A stretch of DNA of 9,207 bases, taken from assembly GCA_002469305.1 (NCBI GenBank), contig DKEY01000149.1:28995-38201 (forward strand), read 5' to 3'. Each line of letters begins with the position of its first letter. Within the stretch, counting starts at the first letter, position 1. The translations under genes and the position numbers were made by a program. Shown here in pieces: positions 1 through 5,786 of the stretch. The notes under the pieces are model-generated. The model searched no databases. It saw only the letters and a program-made list of their open reading frames with translations, and had not been told where the DNA came from. Source of the DNA: Sulfurospirillum sp. UBA6810. Lineage in GTDB: Bacteria; Campylobacterota; Campylobacteria; Campylobacterales; Sulfurospirillaceae.

Positions 1-14
1 GTAATGATATTCAT
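1..14 (-). CDS. Start of an unidentified gene running off the left edge
   Basis: An ATG at 14-12 on the minus strand is preceded by AAGGA (24-20) with a 5-base spacer, and a TAAAAT box lies further upstream at 65-60. Only four complete codons (M-N-I-I) are visible, so nothing can be said about the product. The gene would be oriented like its upstream neighbour, the UPF0045 gene, and 103 bases away from it. The call rests only on the ribosome-binding site, start codon and possible promoter, and could be chance. Confidence 0.4.
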
Positions 15-38
15 AAAAATCCTTACAAATTTTAGAAT

Positions 39-52
39 GAATTTTTAAATTC
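39..52. repeat. Short inverted repeat near a predicted transcription start
   Basis: GAATTT-TT-AAATTC is a perfect 6-base inverted repeat with a 2-base centre. It lies between the candidate -10 box at 65-60 and the start codon at 14, right at the expected transcription start. It could be an operator, but the DNA is so AT-rich that chance is likely. Confidence 0.25.
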
Positions 53-59
53 GGTTACC

Positions 60-65
60 ATTTTA
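60..65 (-). promoter_or_regulatory. Possible -10 box for the left-edge gene
   Basis: The minus strand reads TAGATAAAATGG, with TAAAAT at 65-60, preceded by T-runs of the kind common upstream of Campylobacterota sigma-70 promoters. No -35 element is visible. Transcription would begin near 53, leaving a leader of about 39 bases. Confidence 0.35.
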
Positions 66-117
66 TCTAAAAAGGTGTATAAAAAAGATTAAGCGAAACT
101 TGAAGAGCAAATCTCTC

Positions 118-432
118 TTACTTTTTGACCTCATAGCCAAGTCTTTTTTCGATAGATTTCATCTTACTTGAAAGCCTTTTTTTTGTATCTTTTCTGATGT
201 CAAATTTGAGTGATGCATAAACCCTAGAACAATCACTCTCCAAGCACTCATAAGCTTTTTTAACTATACTTAGTGCTTCATCTATTTTTTCACATTCGAT
301 GATAGTACCCATAGGTGTCAGCTGGTAATCAAGTCCACTTTTATCAATCATCTCTATGATACGACTCACATAAGCACTCACACTTTCACCTTTATCTGTG
401 GGAAACATGGAAAATTCTAATAGTACTGACAT
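118..432 (-). CDS. UPF0045 / MTH1187-family thiamine-binding-like protein
   Basis: This 104-residue protein matches, by recall, the small UPF0045 (MTH1187/YqgV) family, ferredoxin-like alpha/beta folds that form oligomers and in some members bind thiamine. The sequence shows the typical opening (LLEFSMFPTDKGESVSAYV, residues 4-22), a centre TPMGTIIE (39-46) and a late strand VYASLKFDIR (71-80). The usual length is about 100 residues, so it is complete. Its ATG directly follows the TAG stop of msrA (TAGATG), which suggests translational coupling and one transcript; no good ribosome-binding site is seen. No signal peptide or membrane segment is present, so it should be cytoplasmic. Its true ligand and any link to methionine sulfoxide repair are unknown. 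Confidence 0.8.
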   Translation of the reverse strand: MSVLLEFSMFPTDKGESVSAYVSRIIEMIDKSGLDYQLTPMGTIIECEKIDEALSIVKKAYECLESDCSRVYASLKFDIRKDTKKRLSSKMKSIEKRLGYEVKK

Positions 433-918
433 CTAAAATCTCGATACTTTTTTATGACAATAAGGAGTTTTGCCATTTTTTTGATAGTAATTTTGATGGT
501 ACTCTTCTGCGGCATAAAACTCTTTTTTTTCTAAAATTTTTGTGGCTACATGTAAGCCTTTTTCAGTGAGTATTTTTATAAGGTTTTGGATGATATTTTT
601 TTCTTCTTCATTTGAGACAAAAACAGCAGAAAGATACTGGCTTCCTATATCTGGGCCTTGTCCATTTGTTTGTTCTGGATTATGTATCTCAAAAAAAAGC
701 TTTGCAAGAGTTTCATAGCTCACTACATTAGGGTCATACTCAACTTGTACCACTTCAAGATGCCCTGTCTCACAGTAACAAACTTCATGATAAGTTGGTT
801 CTTTGATATGTCCTCCCATAAAACCTGAAAGCACTTTTACAACGCCTGCATGTTTGCTAAAAAAGTATTCTACTCCCCAAAAACAACCTCCTGCAAAGTA
901 GGCATATTTTGTTGTCAT
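433..918 (-). CDS. msrA: Peptide-methionine (S)-S-oxide reductase MsrA
   Basis: MsrA reduces the S epimer of free or protein-bound methionine sulfoxide in the cytoplasm, using thioredoxin as the usual electron donor. The 161-residue product carries the signature GGCFWG (residues 10-15) with catalytic Cys12, the GHLEVV strand holding the conserved Glu55, GPDIGSQY (88-95), and a C-terminal Cys154 in PYCHKK that may act as resolving cysteine. The start at 918 is chosen because AAGGA (931-927) lies 8 bases upstream and the family N-terminus begins here. A longer in-frame start at 978 would force translation through a terminator hairpin. The stop abuts the start of the UPF0045 gene. There is no obvious promoter between the hairpin and the start, so expression may depend on read-through from the gene upstream. 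Confidence 0.96.
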   Translation of the reverse strand: MTTKYAYFAGGCFWGVEYFFSKHAGVVKVLSGFMGGHIKEPTYHEVCYCETGHLEVVQVEYDPNVVSYETLAKLFFEIHNPEQTNGQGPDIGSQYLSAVFVSNEEEKNIIQNLIKILTEKGLHVATKILEKKEFYAAEEYHQNYYQKNGKTPYCHKKVSRF

Positions 919-926
919 ATCATTTG

Positions 927-931
927 TCCTT
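927..931 (-). promoter_or_regulatory. Ribosome-binding site that sets the msrA start
   Basis: AAGGA on the minus strand lies 8 bases before ATG 918-916. A nearer ATG at 923 opens a two-codon frame (ATG ATA TGA) and can be dismissed. Confidence 0.75.
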
Positions 932-948
932 GAAAAAAAAGATTGTGA

Positions 949-976
949 GATAAAAGAGCCCAAAGGCTCTTTTATC
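949..976 (-). terminator. Hairpin terminator between the superoxide reductase-like gene and msrA
   Basis: GATAAAAGAGCC and GGCTCTTTTATC form a perfect 12-base stem with a 4-base loop (961-964). A GC-rich core is flanked by an A-tract and a T-tract, the form of an intrinsic terminator, and the symmetry would let it work in either direction. On the minus strand it overlaps the stop codon (977-975) of the superoxide reductase-like gene and ends 30 bases before the msrA start. Since msrA lies in the same direction with no visible promoter, it may be a partial terminator or attenuator. Confidence 0.8.
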
Positions 977-1400
977 ATATTTTTATTGAAGCGGTATAGT
1001 TCCCGTGTAGATTACATTTTGAGACAGCCTTTAATTCTTTAACGTCCTTTAAATTGACTCTTGCAGCAAGATAGCCTCTGGATGTACTTGGTTCCAAATC
1101 AGCACTAGCTACTTTTTTGCCATCAGCATAAAGTTCTATCTCATATATCCAGTGGTTATCTACACTTGGATGGATTATACCTTTTTGTCCAATACTTACC
1201 TCTACTAAAGTATATCCTTTAGTATCTGCACTTCCCACTGTGATATCTGGTAAATGCTTATACTCAAAATCTGTTGGTTTTGCAGGATCTTTGAGCATCA
1301 TGTCTTTTTTATTAACTAACAATTTCTCGTCATACGCAGAAGCATATGTTGTAGCGAGTGCGGCAAGCGCTGCCAACTTTATAGCATCTCTTCTTTCCAT
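975..1400 (-). CDS. Predicted Tat-exported superoxide reductase (desulfoferrodoxin / neelaredoxin family)
   Basis: Superoxide reductases reduce superoxide to hydrogen peroxide at a square-pyramidal Fe(His)4Cys centre. All five expected ligands are visible in this 141-residue protein: His49 (YKHLP), His77 (IIHPS), His83 (NHWI), and Cys129 with His132 (CNLHG). The lid lysine is present as Lys48, but the residue before it is Tyr47 where most enzymes have Glu; a Glu sits one position earlier. The N-terminus has a twin-arginine signal (ERRDAIK), a hydrophobic stretch and an ASA cleavage site near residue 22, so the mature protein should be periplasmic. There is no rubredoxin-like Cys4 domain, so it resembles the one-iron class. 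AAGGAG lies 7 bases before the ATG. Family assignment is strong; the activity is inferred. Confidence 0.85.
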   Translation of the reverse strand: MERRDAIKLAALAALATTYASAYDEKLLVNKKDMMLKDPAKPTDFEYKHLPDITVGSADTKGYTLVEVSIGQKGIIHPSVDNHWIYEIELYADGKKVASADLEPSTSRGYLAARVNLKDVKELKAVSKCNLHGNYTASIKI

Positions 1401-1430
1401 AGATAAACTCCTTAAACAAAAGATAACTTA

Positions 1431-1436
1431 ATCATA
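1431..1436 (-). promoter_or_regulatory. Possible -10 box for the superoxide reductase-like gene
   Basis: TATGAT on the minus strand (1436-1431) lies 30 bases before the start codon and would give a leader of about 24 bases containing AAGGAG. No convincing -35 box is seen, and the gene could instead be read from the msrB operon, which ends only 81 bases upstream without an evident terminator. Confidence 0.35.
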
Positions 1437-1481
1437 TCTTAAAATGTTTAATTTATATTGAATGAAAATAGTTAATAATTT

Positions 1482-1844
1482 TTATCTTTTGGCTATAAAA
1501 TTAAGGCTCAAAGAGTTAACACAATGCCTAGTGTCTTTTGGAGTAAAACCTTCTCCCTCAAAGACATGCCCAAGATGAGCTCCACAAGTCTTACATGTAA
1601 TCTCCATACGCCTTCCATCTGCGTCCACAGTTCGCTTCACAGCACCTTTGATTTCATCATCAAAACTAGGCCAACCACAACCTGAGTTAAACTTGTCACT
1701 TGAGTGATAAAGTGGCGCATTACATCTCTTACATGTAAAGATTCCCTCTTCTTTAAAATCATTGTATATCCCACTATACGGGCGTTCTGTTCCTTTGTGT
1801 TCTATGATGTACTTTTCTTCATCACTGAGTTCATTATACTTCAT
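1482..1844 (-). CDS. msrB: Peptide-methionine (R)-S-oxide reductase MsrB
   Basis: MsrB reduces the R epimer of methionine sulfoxide in proteins, complementing MsrA. The 120-residue protein has the two zinc-binding pairs Cys38/Cys41 and Cys84/Cys87, the GCGWPSF motif (55-61) with probable resolving Cys56, LGHVF (91-95), and the catalytic Cys108 in RHCVNS. It has a cysteine at the catalytic position, not selenocysteine, and no signal peptide, so it is a cytoplasmic single-domain form; the length is slightly short of the usual 130-150 residues but every motif is present. Its ATG overlaps the stop of the LysE-family gene by four bases (ATGA), and GGAG lies 8 bases upstream, inside that gene, so the two are probably translationally coupled. 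MsrA is encoded separately, two genes downstream. Confidence 0.97.
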   Translation of the reverse strand: MKYNELSDEEKYIIEHKGTERPYSGIYNDFKEEGIFTCKRCNAPLYHSSDKFNSGCGWPSFDDEIKGAVKRTVDADGRRMEITCKTCGAHLGHVFEGEGFTPKDTRHCVNSLSLNFIAKR

Positions 1845-2473
1845 GCTCTATTCTCCATCTTAAGAAGTCCGATACCTAAAAAAACAAAGATAGTTCCACT
1901 TATACGGTTAAACATCTTCACTCTAAAACTACTAGAAAACCAAAATTTAAAATACCTTGCAAAGTAAGCATACATAAATAAAGAACAAAATGACAAAAAC
2001 ATAAAAGTAAAAGTCATGATAAAAAACTGAGGGAGTATCTTGCTATTTTGACTTATAAAAAGTGGGAAAATTGCTGTAAAAAAAAGAATCGGCTTCGGAT
2101 TTGTGACACAAACCAAAAATCCTTTTTTAAATATCTTGAAATCCTCTTTTTCTCGCTTTATAACTTGTTTTGTAACATCAAAGATATTGGTTGCATTTTT
2201 GAACTGTTTGATGCCAAGATAGATGAGATAACTTGCTCCTACTATCTTCAGAACTAAAAAAAAAGTTGCCGAAGTATGAAGAACTGCACCAAGTCCGAGC
2301 ATAGAAACACTTGAGAGACAAAAGAGTCCCAAGATATTGCCAAAAGAGGAAAAAACAACACTTTTCAGGTTATGTGACAATCCATTGTTTATGGCTAAGA
2401 GTATCGCAGGACCTGGAGAAATAATAGTCAAAAATGAAACTGTTGTAAAAAGATACCAAGAGTGAAGTTCCAT
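1841..2473 (-). CDS. LysE/RhtB-family amino-acid exporter
   Basis: This 210-residue inner-membrane protein belongs to the LysE/RhtB translocators, which export amino acids or their analogues by proton exchange. The family motif [14 protein letters not shown] (19-32) follows the first hydrophobic segment; YLIYLG (82-87) and NPKP (125-128) are further typical elements, and the last helix carries [12 protein letters not shown] (193-204). About six hydrophobic segments are visible, with a charged loop near 101-117, and the length is normal. AGGA lies 6 bases before the ATG and overlaps the TAG stop of the DUF1456 gene, 8 bases away; the 3' end overlaps msrB. The substrate cannot be read from the sequence. 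Homoserine, threonine, lysine or a toxic or oxidised amino acid are all possible; the link to msrB is suggestive only. Confidence 0.9.
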   Translation of the reverse strand: MELHSWYLFTTVSFLTIISPGPAILLAINNGLSHNLKSVVFSSFGNILGLFCLSSVSMLGLGAVLHTSATFFLVLKIVGASYLIYLGIKQFKNATNIFDVTKQVIKREKEDFKIFKKGFLVCVTNPKPILFFTAIFPLFISQNSKILPQFFIMTFTFMFLSFCSLFMYAYFARYFKFWFSSSFRVKMFNRISGTIFVFLGIGLLKMENRA

Positions 2474-2481
2474 CGTATATC

Positions 2482-2949
2482 CTAGTTTTTATTTTTTTTA
2501 AATTTACCATAACCTTTTAAAAAATTTTTCATCATCGAATCGGTACATTTTTTATAATTTGCATGTCCAAATTTTCTAAAATAAGGAGTAAGTTCTGATT
2601 TTGTCATTGCAACTTCTACTAGTGAAAAAAGTTCCAGCATATCTTCATCTTTTAAATCAAAAGCTATACGAAGCTTTTTAAGTATCACGTTGTTGTTTAG
2701 ATAAACTTTATCTTTACTCTTTACTTTTTTCTTGCTTGCCCCTCTTCTTGCGACGATAAGTCCATCAAGAAAAAGGAGCAATCCCTCGTCACTAAGTTCT
2801 ACAAACTTTGGGTCTTGTTCATCTCTTAGGATATCGGTAACATCTTCATGTGTGATTTTTTTGTCTATGGATTTGTAGATTTTTAAAGTTTCAACCTCAT
2901 CTATATGGGCATATCTTTGGATGAGTTTTAAAACATAGTTGTTTGTCAT
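2482..2949 (-). CDS. DUF1456 (YehS-like) protein of unknown function
   Basis: This 155-residue protein resembles E. coli YehS and consists of two DUF1456 repeats. The first spans about residues 3-68 and ends in LSDEGLLLFLDGLIVARRG (52-70); the second spans about 85-148 and contains the strongly conserved NNNVILKKLRIAFDLKDEDM (85-104) and NYKKCTDSMMKNFLKG (131-146). A lysine-rich linker separates them. It looks cytoplasmic, with no signal peptide or membrane segment. It is the first gene after a good promoter, and its stop is 8 bases from the LysE-family gene, so it leads an operon with that gene and msrB. The ribosome-binding site is weak (AAGAGA). No biochemical function is established for the family as far as I know. 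Confidence 0.9.
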   Translation of the reverse strand: MTNNYVLKLIQRYAHIDEVETLKIYKSIDKKITHEDVTDILRDEQDPKFVELSDEGLLLFLDGLIVARRGASKKKVKSKDKVYLNNNVILKKLRIAFDLKDEDMLELFSLVEVAMTKSELTPYFRKFGHANYKKCTDSMMKNFLKGYGKFKKNKN

Positions 2950-2991
2950 ATGATTTCTCTTTTTTTTAATTTTTATTTAGATTTGTTAAAT

Positions 2992-3021
2992 ATTATAGCG
3001 TTATTTTAGAAGTTTTATCAA
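2992..3021 (-). promoter_or_regulatory. Sigma-70 promoter of the DUF1456-LysE-msrB operon
   Basis: The minus strand reads TTGATA (3021-3016), an 18-base spacer, then TATAAT (2997-2992). The -10 box is perfect and the -35 matches four of six consensus bases. The -35 and part of the spacer lie inside the 3' end of the HD-GYP gene. Transcription should start near 2985, about 36 bases before the ATG. Confidence 0.7.
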
Positions 3022-4023
3022 AATATTGACATACTTTAAATCAAGTCTGTTTTTAAACTCTTCTCTGATAAGTTTAAGGGCATTAAAAGTTGTATAAGCT
3101 CCTCGATATGGTTTTACAGTGATAAGTGCATCAAAAACATCACAGACTGCGAGTATTTTTCCAAACTGACTAATCCTAAGAGAGGTAAGCCCAAAGGGAT
3201 AACCGCTACCGTCTAGCCTTTCATGGTGGTCTTTGATAGCAGATATGATATGCCTATTTTTTACACCATTTTTTAAAGCCAACTCTATACCTTTTTGAGA
3301 GTGCATCTTGATGGTATCAAACTCCTCTTTTGTTAAAAAATCAGGCTTATCTAGTAAGCTTTCATCAATTTCAGATTTACCGATATCATGCAAGATAGCT
3401 CCCATGAGAAGATACTTTTGATCTGTTAAATCTATCTGTATCTGACTTCCAATTAGAGCTGTAAAAAATGTAACATTTAGAAGATGTGTAGGAAGACTAT
3501 ATCTATCTTCTATGATGTTATGAAAACTCGAAAGTGTTACTCTGTTTTCATTGACAAGTAAAGCTAGCATTTCAACTAACTCTTCCAAAGCTTTTACTGG
3601 TAGTTTTTGATTTCTTTTTTCATTGAGATAGGCCCCTAGTAAATTTTTACCAAGATAGTAAAGTGTACGTAGTTTTTCTTCGACTGAACTTTGCAGGGCA
3701 AATAACTTTCCAACTTCTAAACACTTCTCTTGCGCTTCTTCTAAAGTCATATCTTCAAGTAAAAAATGCTTTTTATTAGTATTTTTAGCTTTATACTTTT
3801 TGTATTTGTCATATTCACTTGTTTTCATATAAATTTGCAGTGGTCTTGAGATGATTTTTTTGTATCTTGCCTCATCTAAAAAAGTTCCTGCTTTTATAAG
3901 GATAAAAAAGCCATTGAAGCGTTGCACATAACAATCAAAATCTATGGACGTTCCTATTTTCAAGACAGAATTGTCTATGGGCGTGAAACCTCTGTTTACA
4001 AATATTTTTACTACATTTCTCAT
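3001..4023 (-). CDS. HD-GYP domain protein, probable cyclic-di-GMP phosphodiesterase
   Basis: HD-GYP enzymes hydrolyse cyclic di-GMP, lowering this signal and usually favouring motility over attachment. The C-terminal part (about 170-340) has candidate metal ligands His180, His212-Asp213 with Lys216 (HDIGK), His241, His266-His267 and Asp295, plus the defining GYP triplet (274-276) within HHERLDGSGYP and KPYR (304-307). The position four residues before His180 is Ser176 rather than Glu, which points to a two-metal rather than a three-metal site. Residues 1-110 form a separate N-terminal region I cannot assign; it contains FDCYVQRFNGFFILI (28-42) and has no membrane segment, so the protein is probably soluble. 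It stands alone: 82 bases separate it from the thioesterase gene upstream, and a new promoter lies at its 3' end. Confidence 0.93.
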   Translation of the reverse strand: MRNVVKIFVNRGFTPIDNSVLKIGTSIDFDCYVQRFNGFFILIKAGTFLDEARYKKIISRPLQIYMKTSEYDKYKKYKAKNTNKKHFLLEDMTLEEAQEKCLEVGKLFALQSSVEEKLRTLYYLGKNLLGAYLNEKRNQKLPVKALEELVEMLALLVNENRVTLSSFHNIIEDRYSLPTHLLNVTFFTALIGSQIQIDLTDQKYLLMGAILHDIGKSEIDESLLDKPDFLTKEEFDTIKMHSQKGIELALKNGVKNRHIISAIKDHHERLDGSGYPFGLTSLRISQFGKILAVCDVFDALITVKPYRGAYTTFNALKLIREEFKNRLDLKYVNILIKLLK

Positions 4024-4052
4024 ATAAATTCTTTATATCAAATAATTGAACT

Positions 4053-4077
4053 ATTGTATATCATATAATGTATAATA
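4053..4077 (-). promoter_or_regulatory. Possible promoter region of the HD-GYP gene
   Basis: The 82-base gap upstream of the HD-GYP gene holds several near-consensus -10 boxes on the minus strand: TATTAT (4077-4072), TATGAT (4065-4060) and TACAAT (4058-4053). I cannot choose between them and see no -35 box. No terminator hairpin for the upstream operon was found in this gap. Confidence 0.35.
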
Positions 4078-4105
4078 TTGTTTAAAAAGTATTATTTATA
4101 AAAAA

Positions 4106-4615
4106 CTATGTATCAATTTCTATATGTTTTAAATCTTTTCCATCTGATGCAAACCACTCATCACTCAAAAAGTCATCTGCAACTATCTGATGTAAATCTC
4201 TTTTCATGTATTTTCCAGTCGCCATGACTGCAACTTCTCCATTTGGAAGATATAATTCACCAGTTCCCTCAAAGATACGACCCTTATCGTTTGTAATTCG
4301 TCCTATAACTTTTAACTCTTGATTGAGAGGGACTGATTTTTTGTACTTTATATTTAACTCTACTGTCACACCAAAACTCTCTTGACCATACTTTGTCATG
4401 ATAGCACGACCGATAGTTTCATCAAGTATAGTTGCCGAAATCCCTCCATGAAGGACATTTGGATAACTTTGTAAAAGTTCATGTGGCGTAAAGATAGCTA
4501 TGACTTCTTCGTTTGTTGTTTCATAAAACTTTGTCTTAAGACCAAAATCATTTTTTATTCCACAAACCAAACAGTTTTTTGAGATATTTTGTTTATTTGT
4601 TACTTCAAATTTCAT
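4106..4615 (-). CDS. PaaI-type hotdog-fold thioesterase
   Basis: This 169-residue cytoplasmic protein belongs to the PaaI/YdiI-like hotdog thioesterases, which hydrolyse acyl-CoA thioesters. The catalytic motif HGGISATILDETIG (56-69) has His56-Gly-Gly and the expected acid Asp65 nine residues on; VTVELNIKYKKSVPL (83-97) and GRIFEGTGELYLPNG (112-126) are the following strands. An N-terminal CLVCG pair (15-19) is seen in some relatives and might bind metal. A tail of about 30 residues after the hotdog fold is extra. ATG 4615 is preferred over the GTG at 4618 because AAGGA (4625-4621) is 5 bases away rather than 2. It follows azlD by 8 bases and is likely the last gene of that operon. The acyl substrate is unknown. 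Confidence 0.88.
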   Translation of the reverse strand: MKFEVTNKQNISKNCLVCGIKNDFGLKTKFYETTNEEVIAIFTPHELLQSYPNVLHGGISATILDETIGRAIMTKYGQESFGVTVELNIKYKKSVPLNQELKVIGRITNDKGRIFEGTGELYLPNGEVAVMATGKYMKRDLHQIVADDFLSDEWFASDGKDLKHIEIDT

Positions 4616-4620
4616 CACAT

Positions 4621-4625
4621 TCCTT
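4621..4625 (-). promoter_or_regulatory. Ribosome-binding site that sets the thioesterase start
   Basis: AAGGA on the minus strand, overlapping the TAA stop of azlD, lies 5 bases before ATG 4615-4613. The in-frame GTG at 4618 would be only 2 bases away, and an out-of-frame ATG at 4620 meets TGA at once. Confidence 0.7.
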
Positions 4626-4953
4626 AAAAAACTTGTTGCACTAAAATCATGTACGTGAAAGTAGCAAGAAAAATACTCAAAAGAGCATTTTTGAACTTGA
4701 GATAAGAGACTATCGTGATAGTAACACCAACAATCTCAGCAATCCCATAAGGATACAATTCCCACTTTACATCTTTGAGTGCATAAAAAACCAAAATCAC
4801 CATAATCATAACGGGCATATTCCACTCTATATAGCGTATCAAAGCAGAAGGCTCATTTTTCCTAAAAAATAAAAAAGGAATGATACGAGTCGCATATGTG
4901 AGCAGCGCGGCTACTACTATACTACCTATGAGATAACTAGTTGTGAATGTCAT
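4624..4953 (-). CDS. azlD: AzlD-family branched-chain amino-acid export subunit
   Basis: AzlD is the small partner of AzlC in a two-component exporter for branched-chain amino acids and analogues such as azaleucine. The 109-residue product has four hydrophobic segments (roughly 6-23, 44-62, 70-84 and 89-106) and the family element TYATRIIPFLFFR (19-31), followed by a conserved-looking YIEWNMP stretch (41-47). The length is typical. Its start lies inside azlC, overlapping it by 17 bases, and no good ribosome-binding site is visible, so translational coupling to azlC is likely. The next gene, a thioesterase, follows after 8 bases. Both subunits look intact, so a working inner-membrane exporter is expected. 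Confidence 0.92.
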   Translation of the reverse strand: MTFTTSYLIGSIVVAALLTYATRIIPFLFFRKNEPSALIRYIEWNMPVMIMVILVFYALKDVKWELYPYGIAEIVGVTITIVSYLKFKNALLSIFLATFTYMILVQQVF

Positions 4954-5617
4954 TGCTCAAAGCCTTTTTAAAAAGTATAAGTATCATAGCTGCAAGTGAG
5001 AGAGAAAGTATAAGCATCTTGTCACTTGGAAAGACCAACATCCCCAAAAAGCCAATGGCAACAGAGATTAAAAATGGTTTATGTAGTTTGCTTTTTTTAT
5101 ATAAATCTATGGATAAAACTACAAAAAGAGCTGTGAGAGAAAACTCTATACCTTTATAATTAAATGGTAAAACATTGCCTAAAACGGCACCAATCACGCT
5201 TCCTAAAACCCAATAAAATTGATTGAGTGCGGTGATAATAAGATATATTTTTTCTTTCTCTCTTTCATCAACATCATTGGTTTTTAAAAGCGCAAAAGTT
5301 TCATCAGTAAGCCCAAAAATAAGATAGTTTTTCTTCCAAGAAAAATCTTTAAAAGTACTAATCATCGAAAGACCATAAAAAGTATGTCTAAGATTTAAAA
5401 GAAAAGTAGCAATACCTATCTCTAAGATAGTGGCTTGAGAAGCAAAAAGAGTAAGTGCTAAAAACTGCCCAGAACCAGCAAAGATAAAAAGACTCATAAA
5501 AAAAGCGTAATACCATGGGATAAGCAATGATGAGAGTAAAAGACCAAAAGCCATCCCAAGAGGAATATACCCCATCATAACAGGGATGGTAACTTTAACT
5601 ATAGATAAAAACTTCAT
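4937..5617 (-). CDS. azlC: AzlC-family branched-chain amino-acid exporter, large subunit
   Basis: This 226-residue inner-membrane protein is the large subunit of the AzlCD exporter. Family elements include GYIPLGMAFGLLL (16-28), AGSGQF (47-52), NLRHTFYGLS (75-84) and LTDETFALL (103-111), with hydrophobic segments continuing to the C-terminus. Length and motifs agree with a complete gene. The ATG directly follows the TAG stop of the upstream 54-codon frame (TAGATG), and the bases before it are A-rich without a real ribosome-binding site. AzlC synthesis may therefore depend on translation of that small frame. The 3' end overlaps azlD by 17 bases. In other bacteria azlCD is often controlled by an Lrp-like regulator; none is visible here. 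Confidence 0.94.
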   Translation of the reverse strand: MKFLSIVKVTIPVMMGYIPLGMAFGLLLSSLLIPWYYAFFMSLFIFAGSGQFLALTLFASQATILEIGIATFLLNLRHTFYGLSMISTFKDFSWKKNYLIFGLTDETFALLKTNDVDEREKEKIYLIITALNQFYWVLGSVIGAVLGNVLPFNYKGIEFSLTALFVVLSIDLYKKSKLHKPFLISVAIGFLGMLVFPSDKMLILSLSLAAMILILFKKALSNDIHN

Positions 5618-5782
5618 CTATTTTTTTAAGTACTTATCTAAGTATTTTTGTGAGCTTACATTTGCATCTTTTTTTATAACTTGATTTTGTTGTATCTCTT
5701 TTGGTTTTGTATCTTCAAAATAGAGAGAATCAATCACAAATATAGTCAAAATTATCAATAAAATAGGCAAGAGTATCAACAT
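5618..5782 (-). CDS. Small single-pass membrane peptide, 54 residues, unrecognised
   Basis: An intact 54-codon frame fills the gap between flgG and azlC. Its ATG (5782-5780) lies 4 bases after the flgG stop and its TAG stop touches the azlC start. The product begins with an uncharged hydrophobic segment (residues 1-17, rich in Leu and Ile), then an acidic patch near 18-24 and a short polar, lysine-rich tail ending YLDKYLKK. That is the layout of a small bitopic membrane protein. The exact fit between two genes and the lack of any other content in the gap support a real gene, although its own ribosome-binding site is poor and would rely on coupling to flgG. I do not recognise the family. A role in flagellar assembly or as an accessory to AzlCD are both guesses. 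Confidence 0.65.
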   Translation of the reverse strand: MLILLPILLIILTIFVIDSLYFEDTKPKEIQQNQVIKKDANVSSQKYLDKYLKK

Positions 5783-5786
5783 CAGT

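Noticed and set aside
102..119. A short stem (AAGAG / CTCTT) at the end of the UPF0045 gene as a terminator.
   Set aside because: The stem has only five base pairs and no T-run follows directly on the minus strand; the nearest T-run is about 20 bases on.
525..532. A run of eight T in msrA as a possible phase-variable tract.
   Set aside because: The gene is intact, the tract is short and A/T runs of this length are common in this AT-rich DNA; contingency tracts in related bacteria are usually G/C runs.
919..978. A 20-residue N-terminal extension of MsrA starting at 978.
   Set aside because: It translates the terminator hairpin, has no ribosome-binding site of its own, and the MsrA family N-terminus with a proper AAGGA begins at 918.
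1240..2257. Plus-strand frames at 1240-1431, 1704-1967 and 2048-2257.
   Set aside because: They are antisense to well-supported genes with full motifs (superoxide reductase-like, msrB, LysE family) and have no ribosome-binding site or family likeness.
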